Positions 32,330 through 43,744 of a DNA stretch of 64,000 nucleotides are shown here, one piece after another. Below the pieces are notes generated by a model that did not search any database, was not told the DNA's origin, and was given only the letters and a program-made list of their open reading frames with translations. Every line of letters starts with the position of its first letter. Position 1 is the stretch's first letter. A program made the translations under genes and the position numbers. Source of the DNA: Tubiluchus corallicola (taxonomy: Eukaryota > Priapulida > Priapulimorpha > Priapulimorphida > Tubiluchidae); contig JAQGDQ010000170.1 in the NCBI GenBank assembly GCA_030141605.1, positions 61,001-125,000 of the forward strand, written 5' to 3'.

Positions 32330-32828
32330 CAGGGGTGTGCAAATTATCTGACTAGCCGGGCCACATTAAACTTTCCCGCAATTCCTGCGGGCCACATGCA
32401 GTTTGGTCAAGGAGCCAAGTTGATCAAGGAGCCAAGTACACAAAGGCCTAATAACGATTTTTTTGCATCCGACCTGCGTACATCATTACTACTACACTCA
32501 AGAAACTATTTTAGAAGTTATTAAAATTTATATTACAAACCATATGTTTCTACTTTCAGGACAGATAGTGGTAATTTCATTACAATGCATATTAGTAATG
32601 TGTATCACACAGTCTGTGTAGTACAGTGACATTAAGCTACAACCATCTTGTAAGGGTTAATGGCATCTGATCTAGTAGAAAAAACTACCCGCACTATCTT
32701 TGGGATCGTGGCACGGACTTCAGCTGGATACACTCAATTAATCGCCCAGGCCGCAGTTTCACTAGGTTGACAAACCTCTTTGCGGGCCGCACAAATTCTC
32801 TGGGCGGGCCGCAATTTGCACACCCCTG
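32330..32828 (-). mobile_element. hAT MITE with perfect 8-bp target duplication
   Basis: Termini CAGGGGTGTGCAAATT and AATTTGCACACCCCTG. Target duplication CTGTAAAG at 32322-32329 and 32829-32836. Sub-terminal GGGCCAC/GCGGGCCGC blocks. Same family as 40706-41161, in the opposite orientation. 499 bp, no transposase. Confidence 0.93.
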
Positions 32829-32836
32829 CTGTAAAG

Positions 32837-33335
32837 TGTCACAAAATGCGATTTTTCCTAAACTTTTCATTTCGCGACGAAGATTACGCATATCCGCACT
32901 GTTCGTGCACGATGAATTATATACTATCAAGAGCATATCATTGTACGTGCCGATAAGGTGTGAATGTGGCTTAAGACTTTTGCCAATAACGTTTTTTGCA
33001 GATATGGCGGAAGTAGAAACATCAACCACCAACAAACCTGTCAAGAATTTACTTCTATTTCTCCTTGTGGCGTTCGTCGTCGGTAAGTTGTCAAGTAAGT
33101 GTTCGTGTCAACTTTTGACAATTAAGACAAATTGACAATTAAAAGACACTAGTGCACTAAACCAGGTTATTTAGCCAAACATACGTAATTAATGCGCAAT
33201 GTGAACTCACTCGCTTTGTCACGTCAACTTACTTAATTCTTGTCTCCAAAGTGACCTAAATGTTTATTTTATTTTATAGCCTTTTCACATATAGTTAACC
33301 CGTTGTAAATTCTTGCGCGCTTATATAATTTCTTA
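32837..33335. other. Intergenic, no gene recognised
   Basis: A frame around 33000-33090 (MAEVETSTTNKPVKNLLLFL then LVAFVVGKL) has a hydrophobic stretch and a possible GTAAGT donor at 33082. It might be a first exon, but no family is recognisable. Confidence 0.3.
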
Positions 33336-33339
33336 TATA

Positions 33340-34030
33340 ACTGTTGCTGTTGTTGATGATGCTGATGATGATGATGGTCGTGGTAGTGGTGGTGGTGGTC
33401 GTGATCGTGGTCGTGGTAGTGGTGATAATGATGATGATGATGATGATGATGATGACGCATGATGATAATGGTGTGATGATAATGATGATAAAAATGACGA
33501 TAATGACTGATGATGTTGATAGTGATGAATGATGATGATGGATGGTGGTGGCGGTGGTGGTGATGATGATGATGATGATGGTAGTGATGGTTGTGGTGAT
33601 GATGATGATGATGATGATGATGATCGTGGTAGTGGTGGTGGTCGTGATCGTGGTGGTGGTAGTGGTGATAATGATGATGATGATGATGATGATGACGCAT
33701 GATGATAATGGTGTGATGATAATGATGATAAAGATGACGATGATGACTGATAATGTTGATAGTGATGAATGATGATGATGGGTGGTGGTGGCGGTGGTGA
33801 TGATGATGATGATGATGGTGGTGGTGATGATGATAATGACAATGATACTGATGATGATGATGGTGATAATGATGATAAAAATGACGATAATGACTGATGA
33901 TGTTGATAGTGATGAATGATGATGATGGATGGTGGTGGCGGTGGTGGTGATGATGATGATGATGATGATGATGATGGTAGTGATGGTTGTGATGATGATG
34001 ATGATGATGATGATGAGGATGATGATGGTG
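33340..34030. repeat. Compound GAT/GGT trinucleotide tract with higher-order repetition
   Basis: Nearly 700 bp of GAT, GGT and GTA triplets. A longer unit (about 240 bp, with landmark GACGCATGATGATAATGGTG) recurs at about 33453 and 33693; a shorter ATGACTGATGATGTTGATAG block recurs at about 33502, 33744 and 33892. ORFs of poly-His/Ser/Met are artefacts. Confidence 0.93.
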
Positions 34031-35515
34031 AACCTTCACTTAAAAATTAAAACACAACTTTTAGCCGAGTTGTTATTTGCTAGTTTCCAAGGGACACTTA
34101 TGTGCAAGTGGGTCGTGTTGTGAAGACATTTTACATATTGACTATCATATTTCTTTATTGTCATATTTTCTTCACTAATTGTATCTCTTCTTGTCATTAA
34201 GAATTATGTCCGTGTTTATTATACAGTAACTTTAATTCGTAAACAAACAAGCAAGTACACGAGCTCGTCTTTGGATCTTTGCGTACTGTCCATTTCTTAT
34301 CATTTAAATCTTGTGAACTGCCCTTTTTAGATATAACCAGTTTTGAAGTTCATTGTCATAGCGCACAATGTTAGAACAATTTGTCGTAGTCGCTTGTACT
34401 TTGAAATCATTCGTGGTTTATGTCCATAGCTCAGTCCATTCACCTTTGCCTACATGTTTGACTACAATGCGCACTATGATAATTCCACACCGCGATTATC
34501 ATGCTTACGAGGACCAGAATTTTCACACTAACCCTCCGTCGGGTAATCCTAGGCTTTTCCTAGCCCATAGGAGTCTACTTTTTATATTTTGCAGGACGAC
34601 AGGACGTGTAGGTGTATTATTTTGTTATTGATTGATTGATTGATTGATTGATTCTTTTCAAAATAGTATTACAATGTAGTAGAAGAGAAAAGGGAGAAGC
34701 CACCCAGGCAGAGCACTTATAGGTGGCTCTCTGTTAACAAGTTACGATCAAATTTACAAAGTTGTAACACATTGATTTCCCCCCCCCCCTAACAATGATA
34801 TAAAATATTTAACATTAGAGACATCAACTGTGTCATAAGTTAATGTACTTCGTTTACTGTATTTCCTGTACAGCTTATGATTTATGACTATGCAATAATG
34901 ACTTTATTGTAGTATGATACAATAGCCTAAATGGATGTCATCGGTATAGAGTTCAAAAGCTGAAACGCAAAGCACCCTTCCCTTCCTACTCATTCACTAC
35001 TTGTTTATTCACTTTTACTTTTTTACACATTTTTCTTCGCCTGTTCGTCTAGTAGTTTTGTGGTATTTCGTGAGCAATTAAAAATTCCTAAATTCTAAAT
35101 CAAACTCAGTTAAACGTAATAAACGAACTTAATTAGATTACCATTTATGAGCAAAAAGTCGGGAATAAGTACTATTGTATTGAAAATCAAATGTTTAATC
35201 AATCAGCCAGAATCATACGTGTGAAAGTGCCTCTAACAGGCCCATTACGTCACAGCCTCTGATGATTTTTCCGTATTGCCGTTGCCGTTTACTGCCCCCC
35301 CCCCAGAGAGCTCTCAGTATTGCAAGCCGTATGTAACTTAGCTGCATATTATCCGTTAAGCTGTTTGCATTTCTGAAATCATTGATACTGGTTTAACTTT
35401 AAACTGGTTTAAAACTTCCCAGGAGCCTCCATGGAGATGATTAGCAAAATCAGCAAAATCAGCAACTCACGTGATCAAATAGACGCAGACACTGGAGCTC
35501 ATGTTTTTCTTGCAG
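34031..35515. other. Intergenic, no gene recognised
   Basis: Contains (ATTG)n at 34627-34652, followed by sequence resembling a LINE 3' end (GCCACCC...GGTGGCTCTC), similar in style to 62860-63000. C-runs at 34781 and 35296. No gene. Confidence 0.45.
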
Positions 35516-35518
35516 ATT

Positions 35519-35980
35519 AAAGGAAAAGCGTACCCATTCTTAAGCTGTAGGTCAAAACAATCTGAACTTTAAAATACTGAAAGGGCTAATTCTTCGCTGC
35601 TATTCCCTAGTTATATGGGCACTAGGCTCTGCATTTCGGAAACGCGCTGCACGAAAAACAGGTACTGTACCTCTCAGTTTAGAGGTGTTCAGTTGCGGCG
35701 TAGTGCATCTACGTTCGAGATCTCGCGCTGAGCACAGCGGTAAATTTGAAATTTGAATTTTTATCTTAAAACTAAACGTGTACTTTAGTTTTCGCTTTTG
35801 CAAACGCGCACAACACGCCCATGGAAAGTTTGTACTATTGAAAATTATGTTCGTTTGTGACGTCATCAACAGTTGGGCTCGCCCGCCGTTAATTAAGTTT
35901 TTAAACTATTATTTATTTATCAGAAACGCTTTTGTAGTATTACTGGTGTTAAAATGAAAATGGGGCAGGATATGAAATAC
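35519..35980 (+). repeat. Dispersed repeat family 3 copy (internally shortened)
   Basis: Starts ATTAAAGGAAAAGCGTACCC and follows the family through GTGACGTCATCAACAGTTGG, then GCTCGCCCGCC, to AAAATGGGGCAGGATATG. The block between CTGAAAGG and CTAATTCTTCGC is missing. Confidence 0.75.
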
Positions 35981-36143
35981 CGCCCAGTCTTCCTTGGTGA
36001 AATGGTGGGAAATGGTGGACCAGGAACACACCATTATTTCGAAAAGGGAGGCAGTGGTCGTGGGCACCTTTTACTAAACGGCCTAAAATGCAAATGAGAC
36101 GTGGACGAGCTTTATCATAACGTGTTGAACTTGTGGTGGCAGC

Positions 36144-36404
36144 AGAGCTTATTTCAGCCTAGGCGAGGCCCGGGGAAGTGGGGCGTGTGAGGCCCCATCG
36201 GGGGGGGGGCGTCGAAACGCCGGGGGGGTGCTACCATGGTTGGCGCCCAGAAAATTTGTGAACTGCCAGAACGCCGGAGAAGCATTTTCGAAGAGAAAAT
36301 ATGGAGTTATACAGTTGTTAAAGGAAAGAACAATTGAAAGAAAAACTGCTTTATTCTCAAGACCAGTCCTTAATACTTGTCAATACTGGCAAACGGCACT
36401 CGTG

Positions 36405-36494
<90 letters not shown>

Positions 36495-36583
36495 GGAGGC
36501 AGTATGTTCGCATAAAGCAAAAAAACATGTTACCTTGACGCGAGGCCCCGGGGAAGTATCCCCCCTCTTGAAATAGGCCCTGG
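36144..36583. mobile_element. hAT MITE carrying an internal (GA)n array
   Basis: The 8-bp target duplication is GTGGCAGC at 36136-36143 and 36584-36591. Ends AGAGCTTATTTCAGCC and GAAATAGGCCCTGG are imperfect inverses (hAT style CAGGGCC). (GA)n occupies about 36408-36497. Internal GCGCCCAGAAAATTT and ACAGTTGTTAAAGGAAAG match 61290-61415 inverted. A degenerate sister lacks the array at 29798. Confidence 0.85.
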
Positions 36584-36591
36584 GTGGCAGC

Positions 36592-37750
36592 CCAAATAAT
36601 AAAAACCTTGTACAAGTGTAGCATTTTATATCTTGTAGTAACTACTTTCAATATTATTAATATTGCGATAATTTTTAATTACTTACATCACCATTGCGTT
36701 ACTGCGAACGCGGAAAAAAACAAAAAAACTTTGTTCACAAAACCAATTCTAACGTAATTGGCAACGTTTATTTAAATAATGTACTTTTTTAAAAACGTGA
36801 AAGAAGAGAAATATCTTGATAAACAGGGAATATAGGAATGATCGTGACAGACAGATAGACAACCAGCTTTCTTTTACGCAAGGTCAAACAAATTGATGAG
36901 AAATTTTTCAAAATGTAGCGTAAACGTAAAAATGAAATTGTTTGTATCGGATTGCTCAAACACTTACTGTGCATCTGTACGGTACAAATTTTATAATTAC
37001 AGTTTTAGTTAAATAAAAAAGGTAGCCGCAAGTTGTTGTAGCTACAATATGACTGTTCAGCAAGGGGAATGAGTGTTAGCATACACATGCATAGAATAGC
37101 ATAGGTTAGCACTGAAAGGTTAGCATACACATGCCGTATTTAATACTATAATGCGAATATGTGCTTATTCGGTTAAAAACAGGCTATAAAGGTTACAATG
37201 CTGAGTGAATGAAGGTTTCAATTCACCTGCACTGACTGAAAATTTTATAAGCGCTAAGTAGGCCAACATAACTTTTAGTATAACGTTTTTACTGATATTT
37301 TATCTTATATATGATACAGTGCAACGTACACTTTTTAGTAGTACCTTTAGTTTTGAGATTACTGTTGCTTTATTGCATATAATGGGGGGGGGTGATTGTG
37401 TGTCTTGTACATAGTAGTGTGTTTTTACTAATTTTATACTGTGTGATACCTTTTATTTTGTACGTTTTAGCCGCTGTTTTATGTGAAAGAAATTGTGAAG
37501 TAAAGGTTTAACTTCATAAATTCAAATATATTGCATAACTCATTCGAATTCCACACACATTTGAACCGAGTTTAACGCTCGCTCGCTCGGCAAATAAACT
37601 AAAGACCAGTTTAGTCAGCTAACAGACAAAAATAGATCAAAAATTACTTTCAAAGATGCTTAATGTCTTCGACTATATTTCGGTTGCTAAACGTCTACAC
37701 TGTATAACCTGCAGCACAATTATGACTTTGTACCTCCATTACTTGTTCTT
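36592..37750. other. Intergenic, no gene recognised
   Basis: AT-rich. A GGTTAGCATACACATGC motif occurs twice around 37075-37135. G8 run at 37384. No coding motif. Confidence 0.5.
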
Positions 37751-37752
37751 CA

Positions 37753-37947
37753 CTAAGTAATCATAGATTTGTTAAAGTCTCTAAAAAGATGTGAAACGTC
37801 GTGTACATATTGCTGTTTCAAAGCTTGTACACTCTCATTTTCTGTCATAGAGTAATGTTCTTTGAAATTAGCATTGATTCCTTTTACACATTTCAGTTTG
37901 TCTTTCTGTTGATGCATTACATAAAGATCTTGTCTCATAAGCGTCAA
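37753..37947 (-). CDS. Unrecognised terminal exon (64 codons plus stop)
   Basis: On the - strand a well-formed acceptor (TATTGTTTTACCAG) ends at 37948, followed by an open frame to TAG at 37753. The peptide begins LTLMRQDLYVMHQQ, contains GINANFKEHYSMTENESVQA and ends HLFRDFNKSMIT. It is charged and apparently helical, with normal composition unlike the neighbouring repeats, so I read it as the last exon of a minus-strand gene. Upstream exons would lie above 37.95 kb; I found none, and the fucosyltransferase occupies the opposite strand there, so they may be distant. I do not recognise the family. It could also be a chance ORF. Confidence 0.4.
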   Translation of the reverse strand: MTLMRQDLYVMHQQKDKLKCVKGINANFKEHYSMTENESVQALKQQYVHDVSHLFRDFNKSMIT

Positions 37948-38003
37948 CTGGTAAAACAATACTGATTTTCAGTTGATAAAATTGTCAATCTGGGTGGTTC
38001 ACT

Positions 38004-38162
38004 CAGGGCCGGCCTTAGATAATTGGAGGCCCTAGGCGAAGTGAATTTGGTGGCCCCAAATGAAATAGAAAAAAAAATAAATACGAAAAAAATAAAATTT
38101 CGCAATTTATTAAAAACTACCTGTATTTATATCAGAGAGAGAGGGGGGAGAGGAAGACAGAC

Positions 38163-38224
<62 letters not shown>

Positions 38225-38247
38225 ACAGAGAGAGAGAGAGAGGGAGA

Positions 38248-38301
<54 letters not shown>

Positions 38302-38453
38302 GAGGAAGAGAGAGAGAGCGACAGACAGACAGAGAGAGAGAGGAGGCAGTATGTTCGCATAAAGCAAAAAAAAATGTCACCTCGGCGTGAGGCCCCCTGG
38401 AGGGTGAGGCCCTAGGCGGTTGCCTAGTTTGCCTATGCTTAAGGCCGGCCCGG
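38004..38453. mobile_element. hAT MITE with internal (GA)n and 8-bp target duplication
   Basis: Termini CAGGGCCGGCCTTAGATAAT and inverted CCGGGCCGGCCTTAAGCATA. Target duplication GGTTCACT at 37996-38003 and 38454-38461. (GA)n with GACA interruptions at about 38133-38342. Lies just upstream of the fucosyltransferase exon. Confidence 0.92.
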
Positions 38454-38592
38454 GGTTCACTATACCACCTGACACAATATACGTTCCCATCTCCTACTTT
38501 GATTATTAGAGTGGTGCATTGTGTTTTAAAAAGCTTTACAATAATCTTGATTTTCGATTGTACTTGTACATGTAAAACAATGATTTTTGCAG

Positions 38593-39821
38593 GGTGGTCA
38601 TTACTCAACAATGATACTGTTCCAAATATGCGGCGTCCCAGTCTACGCATTTCTGTTGCCACTCATCTTGCAGAAGCAGATGGCGCATCTAACAGAAAAA
38701 CGTTGGAAAAATTCAGCACTAATCGCACCGTCAGCCAAGAAACGACCGACGAACCAGTGAAGGTGGAAGAGAATCAGACTCATGTTTTGCTGAAAAGGAG
38801 GAAAAAGATTTTGCTTTGGGGAGATCTTCATCATCATCACTTTGGTCTTGGACACGAGCCGTTTGAAATGTACTGCCATGACATGCTGGGAATGGAAGAC
38901 AACTGTGAATATACAAACAATCGCAGCTTACTGGAAGATGCTGATGCTGTGGTCTTCAGCACCCACAGCCGTTTCCAGCTGCCCTTGGACAGGAGAAAAG
39001 AAAATCAATATTGGATATTCCATGCTGGGGAGGCTCCAGCAAGAGTGTGTAGCACGGAGTCCTGCAAACAGGGAATTCGGGATTTGTCTGGGATATTTAA
39101 CTGGACGAACACGTACAGACATGATGCTGACTGGAGAACTTACCATGGCGCGGTGATACCATTGGAACCGGGTGATTTACCTCCCGATTCAGATTTTGAT
39201 TATGCAGCCGGAAAAGATCGTCTGGTCGCTTGGTTGGTGTCGCACTGTAACACAAGTAGCCATCGGGAGGATTATGTGAGAACCCTGCAGAAGTATATTA
39301 CTGTTGACATCTATGGCAAATGTGGACCGTATAAGTGTCCTCATAATACGAAATGTCTTGAAATGATAGAGAAGAGGTATAAGTTCTATCTTTCCTTCGA
39401 GAACAGCTTATGCAGAGATTATGTGACTGAAAAGTATTTCAGGATGACCAAATACAAGATTGTTTCCATAGTGATGGGAGGCATCAATGGTGGCGACATC
39501 TATAGTCGCGTAGGTCCAAAAAACTCCTTCATTAACGTCTTTGACTTTCCCTCAGCTAAACATCTAGCGGAATACCTTAAATTTCTCGATAAAAATGACG
39601 ATGAATACAACAAGCTGCATTCTTGGAGACGGAAATATAAGAATGGTTGGAAGTTTGGTTGGAGCCATTGTGCACTTTGTGAAAAATTAAACGACCCACT
39701 GTTGAAACCAAAAGTTTATGATAATTTGTACAAGTGGTGGCTTGAGGATGACAAGTGTGTCAATGGACGATGGGATAGCGAAGGAAGATGGATTGGAGAA
39801 CAACATGGTGTGAAAGAATGA
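38593..39821 (+). CDS. GT10 alpha-1,3-fucosyltransferase, main catalytic exon
   Basis: A single long frame, open from 38499 to TGA 39819-39821. An acceptor-like ATTTTTGCAG ends at 38592, so I place the exon start at 38593; the true N-terminus (cytoplasmic tail and membrane anchor) may be in an upstream exon. Alternatively, an ATG at 38499 gives a weak hydrophobic anchor (SFTIILIFDCTC). Numbered from 38499, the N-terminal GT10 domain covers ~103-225 with the FNWTNTYRHDAD motif at 200-211. The C-terminal domain includes RLVAWLVSHC (241-250), IYGKCG, and the donor-binding FYLSFENSLCRDYVTEKYF (296-314), then IVMGG, NVFDFPSAKHLAEYL and a CALC pair (391-394). The family is Golgi type II enzymes moving fucose from GDP-fucose onto N-acetylglucosamine in alpha-1,3 linkage. 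All expected motifs are intact. Confidence 0.94.
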
Positions 39822-40247
39822 CGGTTTAGTTCATGATATTAAACCACACATAAAGCGTTAGAAGTCACATTCTAAACAAAACAATTTTTTATTCGTGAAA
39901 ATAATTCAAATGTGGCATTTGTAACATCTTTCGCCACGTGCAGGTTTCTTCTGCTACGACACCATTAATCTAACACTTACAAAAAACTTGAAGTTGAAAT
40001 TCAATTCAAGTATCAAATTTCACCGAACTCCGCGACATATGGTGCTAGACCCATTAGTGAGCCACCAGTGCAATTCGGGAAAGTGAAACGTGAGAGAAAC
40101 TCACAAAATCCGTGGACTAAAGGATTGGGAATCACAGTAAAACGTGACAAAATGGGAAAAAGTGATAAAAATTACAATAGAACTAGACGAAGATTGTATT
40201 ACTCAAAACAACAGGTCACAAAAGTTAACTGTGATTAAAAAAGGATA
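39822..40247. other. Fucosyltransferase 3' flank, no further gene recognised
   Basis: No canonical AATAAA seen within the first 300 bp; nothing coding. Confidence 0.45.
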
Positions 40248-40520
40248 GATACAAGAGAATGGTATGGTCACTGTCGTAGTTTAAAAGCACTTACTTTTGT
40301 GAATCAGTGAGATGTTTGTGAGCAGTATAGTCAACAACAGATACAAGAGAATAGTGTGCTCACTGTCGTAGTTTAAACGCACTTACTTTTGTGAGTCAGT
40401 TAGATGTTTGTGAGCAGTATAGTCAACAACAGATACAAGAGAATAGTGTGCTCACTGTCGTAGTTTAAACGCACTTACTTTTGTGAGTCAGTGAGATGTT
40501 TGTGAGCAGTATAATCAACA
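40248..40520. repeat. 92-bp tandem repeat, three copies
   Basis: Units start at 40248, 40340 and 40432 (GATACAAGAGAAT, then CACTGTCGTAGTTTAAA and GTGAGATGTTTGTGAGCAGT). Units 2 and 3 are nearly identical; unit 1 is more diverged. There are no spacers, so not a CRISPR-like array. Confidence 0.95.
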
Positions 40521-40705
40521 GTCAAAGATTCTAGTCACGTTATTAAATGACGTTGAAACTTTAATGTATTTTGGAATTTAATGATTTTTGTTTTCTTTTT
40601 CAGTTATTTTTATGTTTATCTGACTTGCTATTATATGTAGCCTATTATATTGTCTTGGCACCTGACACTATTCGTACCCTGTCATTATTCAAACACGGAT
40701 TAATG

Positions 40706-41161
40706 CAGGGGTGTGCAAAGAGAGAGTTTATGCGGCCCGCGAAGAGATTTGTCAACCTAACGACAGTGCGGCCCGGGCAATTAATTGAGTGTATCCAGCT
40801 AAAGTCCGTGCCACGATCCCAAGGATAGTGCGGGTAGTATTTTCTACTAGATCGGATGCCATTAACCCTTACAAGACGGTTGTAGCTTAATAACACTGTA
40901 CTACACAGACTGTGTGATATGCATTGTAATGAAATTACCACTATCTGTCCTGAAAGTAGAAATATATGGTTTGTAATATAAATTTTAATAACTTCTAAAA
41001 TAGTTTCTTGAGTGTAGTAGTAATGATGTACGCAGGTCGGATGCAAAAAAATCGTTATTAGGCCTTTCTGTACTTGGTTCCTTGATCAAACTGCCTGTGG
41101 CCTGCAGGAATTGCGGGAAAGTTTAATGTGGCCCGGTAGTCAGATAATTTGCACAACCCTG
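40706..41161 (+). mobile_element. hAT MITE with perfect 8-bp target duplication
   Basis: Termini CAGGGGTGTGCAAAGAG and inverted CAGGGTTGTGCAAATTATC. Target duplication GATTAATG at 40698-40705 and 41162-41169. Internal sequence is the inverse of the 32330 element (TCCGTGCCACGATCCCAAGG against CTTTGGGATCGTGGCACGGA). Confidence 0.93.
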
Positions 41162-41186
41162 GATTAATGTGTGCAGTCATTAAGTT

Positions 41187-41889
41187 TAATCTAAGTCGTC
41201 GTCGTCGTCGACTTTCACTCGTTTCCGAGTATTGTCCTTTCGGTCAAAGTTACTAGCTGTGGTGGGCACGTTGGTGGCTTAACAGCCCGATCCTTGCTCG
41301 AAACATTCTGGTGCATTTGTCACATTGGATAGTGGGAGTTACCTGAGGTTGACGGGCCTTCTCTTTCCTTCGTTGACGTTTGGCTTCAATTGCTGCTCGT
41401 CTGGTTGTTTCAAAATGCTCAGTCCCTTCCTGGATGACTCTTCTCCACTTTGTTCGCTGCCGCGCTGTCTGTTCCCAGGTTTCTGGATCGATCCTTGCTG
41501 ATTGCAGGGTTTCTTTTAGTTGGTCCTTGTAGCGGCGCCTAGGGCGGCCCAGGGGGCGTTTTCCAGTGCTCAGCTCACTGAAGAGGGTCCTTCGGGGAAG
41601 TCTGTTTTCGTCCATACGTGCTACATGACCTGCCCACCTTAGCCAATGTTTCGTAATCATAGCTTCTATACTAGTGGTGTTGAATCTCTCGAGAACTGAA
41701 TTATTGGTGACATAATCATCCCATTTGATGTTGGAAACTGAGCGAAGCTTTTTCTGGTGGAACTGTTCGAGTTTTTTCAGGTCTTGGCGGTACAGAGTCC
41801 ATGTTTCACATCCGTAAAGGAGTGTGGAAACGACAATAGCATTATAGACCATCAGCTTGGTTCGACGAGTTAGATGAGCTAATCTAAGT
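41187..41889 (-). mobile_element. 5'-truncated LINE with C2H2 zinc-finger C-terminus and target duplication
   Basis: Insert 41197-41879 is flanked by a 10-bp duplication, TAATCTAAGT, at 41187-41196 and 41880-41889. The minus-strand frame (stop 41253) encodes the RT tail: STLLYGCETWTLYRQDLKKL, HWLRWAGHVARMDENRLPRR, GKRPLGRPRRRYKDQLKE, ending in a C2H2 finger (CDKCTRMFRARIGLLSHQRA H). A (GAC)n tail marks the 3' end. The frame is uninterrupted, so insertion is fairly recent. Confidence 0.92.
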
Positions 41890-42047
41890 ATCCTGTCATT
41901 ATTCAAACTTCGTCAATTATTTTCCGGGATATGTAGGGAACAATATTAAGTACTTTTTGTATAAGTCATAGTTAACACGAACTGAAGCAAGACTGAAATA
42001 CTAAAAATGTTTAGCCGCGTTCTGGTTTTGTCGCTAGGCAACTCGCA

Positions 42048-42110
42048 AGCATGTTCAGACTAGAGAGCAACACTTAATTGCTTCAAGTTACTCTCAGAGA
42101 GTAACATTAT
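42048..42110. repeat. Fragment related to the 12231 MITE
   Basis: AACTCGCAAGCATGTTCAGA CTAG, then GTTACTCTCAGAGAGTAAC, share the GTTCAGACTAG/CGAGTT vocabulary of 12231-12373. Confidence 0.35.
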
Positions 42111-42118
42111 TTTTTTAT

Positions 42119-42690
42119 AAACAATAATAATAATAAATCTTTATTAAAGAAATGAACATATATACTAAAAGGTGTCCTTTTTGCAGGCTCAGATCAACAA
42201 TTTACATTTTCATATAACAAATCTTTTAAATATTTCCAGTTTCACACTATGTACAATATTATACTTAAATTAGATTTAATTTTAAATGATTCACAAGTAT
42301 TATACACATAAATTAACTTTACACACCTACATAATTTATTTTTGTATACTCGAGCGGGCCTAAATTAACAATTACTTAGTATAAAACTATCTCTGATCAG
42401 GTTAGTAAAGGCCATTATTAATTTTTTATCAGATTGAAGCATAATATTACGTGTATAATTGGCATCAGTTATTTCTATGAAACGCATTCTTTTTGTATTA
42501 TCTACTTTATTGCATCTGAATAAAATGTGCTGAGGAGTTTGCTCTTCTTCTCCACATGGACATAAACTAGTATCACTCATATTAAGTCTATACAAAAAGC
42601 TGTTAAAATTGCCCTGGCCAGTTAAAAAAGACATGGCAATGGAGTCTATTTTCCTTATTTTCATTATTTCCAAGCTGCAAGAAAAATGGT
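42119..42690 (-). mobile_element. LINE 3' end with CCHC-type tail
   Basis: Minus-strand frame 42673-42365 encodes MSFLTGQGNFNSFLYRLNMS, then SLCPCGEEEQTPQHILFRC, the C-terminal cysteine motif of I/Jockey-type LINE proteins (TGHG.F..YL.R, C..CG...T..H.L..C). The 3' tail at 42122-42140 is AATAAAGATT(TATTAT)n on the - strand. The 5' side is truncated. Confidence 0.8.
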
Positions 42691-43260
42691 TTACATTTTA
42701 TATTCTGCATTCCAACATTTTCTCCTCGAAATTACATAACAAACCTATATTTATTTGACCAGGTACAATAAACATAATCCATAATTTGACGTTTAGTATA
42801 CTTTAACATATTTTCAGGAACTTCTTCAAGATCTTGCGATTTTTACGAAATTTTGACCAAACAGCCTGTGGAAAAAACGTTCTAGCGGCGCCTGGTGGGA
42901 CTTTCGGAAGGAGATATATAGCTCTTCAGAAAGAGGAAGAACAGGGCTACACGATGATGTGGGCTATATTTTAGCACATGTCCACCAAGAGGAGTGACGA
43001 TGAGTTAATTAGATGTTCTATTTTTGGCAATTTTTGCTTGGAAAACTGCTGACGCAAAGCCATTGTTCTGACGTCATCCATTATACTCTGCCTATAACCC
43101 TATAACTTTAATTCAGTAAAAGCTGCTGCTGCTGGCTTTGCGTTAGGTAAATAAACGAACACTAGGTAGAACGTTCGCGTATTATTGATTATACGTGTAT
43201 TTTTACGCAAAATATTTTGCGGGGCCTTTGCTAGTACATAATATTTTTATACACATGCCT
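42691..43260. other. Intergenic, no gene recognised
   Basis: May include more LINE sequence but no motif is clear. Confidence 0.4.
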
Positions 43261-43261
43261 T

Positions 43262-43432
43262 CCTGTCCGAGAGTAAGTGCGAGTTGATTCTCACTTGTTC
43301 ATAACGAGAAGTATCGAGAGTAACTCGCCGAAGCGTTCACACTAGACAGTAACTCACAAAGCCATTCACACTTGCGAGTTTGATGTCAGAGAGAAAACTC
43401 GTTGGTCTGAACGCGCCGTTGGAGACATATTC
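43262..43432. repeat. Repeat related to the 12231 MITE
   Basis: Multiple inverted CTCAC/GTGAG and ACTCGC blocks, ending AACTCGTTGGTCTGAACGCG, like the right terminus of the 12231 element. Confidence 0.4.
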
Positions 43433-43744
43433 ATATCTTATGCACACAAAAATGTCCTCTCTAATAAATAAAGCACTCTAACAAGAAGTGTATGCCAGTA
43501 GGCGTATGGGGCAGTGATTTCATAAATCACTCACTAATTTGATCTCCAATTTTCTTTGCTGCTAATCGACTAACTACTTTTGACTTGGAGTTTTACTAAG
43601 CAGTTGGGAATCATTCGTCTATAATTGAAGTTTTGTGCTGCTTTAGTCTGCTATTATGCTGATTTAGACTTTTCACATCGCAGAGCTGTAAATTCGCACG
43701 GGTTACTCACTCGGCGGATGGTAACCACGCAACGCCCTTCCGTA

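Noticed and set aside
33269-34039. 256-aa His-rich minus-strand frame
   Set aside because: Product of GAT/GGT triplet low complexity.
36228-38415. Arg-Glu repeat frames
   Set aside because: (GA)n arrays inside hAT MITEs.
40248-40520. Possible CRISPR-like direct repeats
   Set aside because: Head-to-tail 92-bp units without spacers in an animal genome; a simple tandem repeat.
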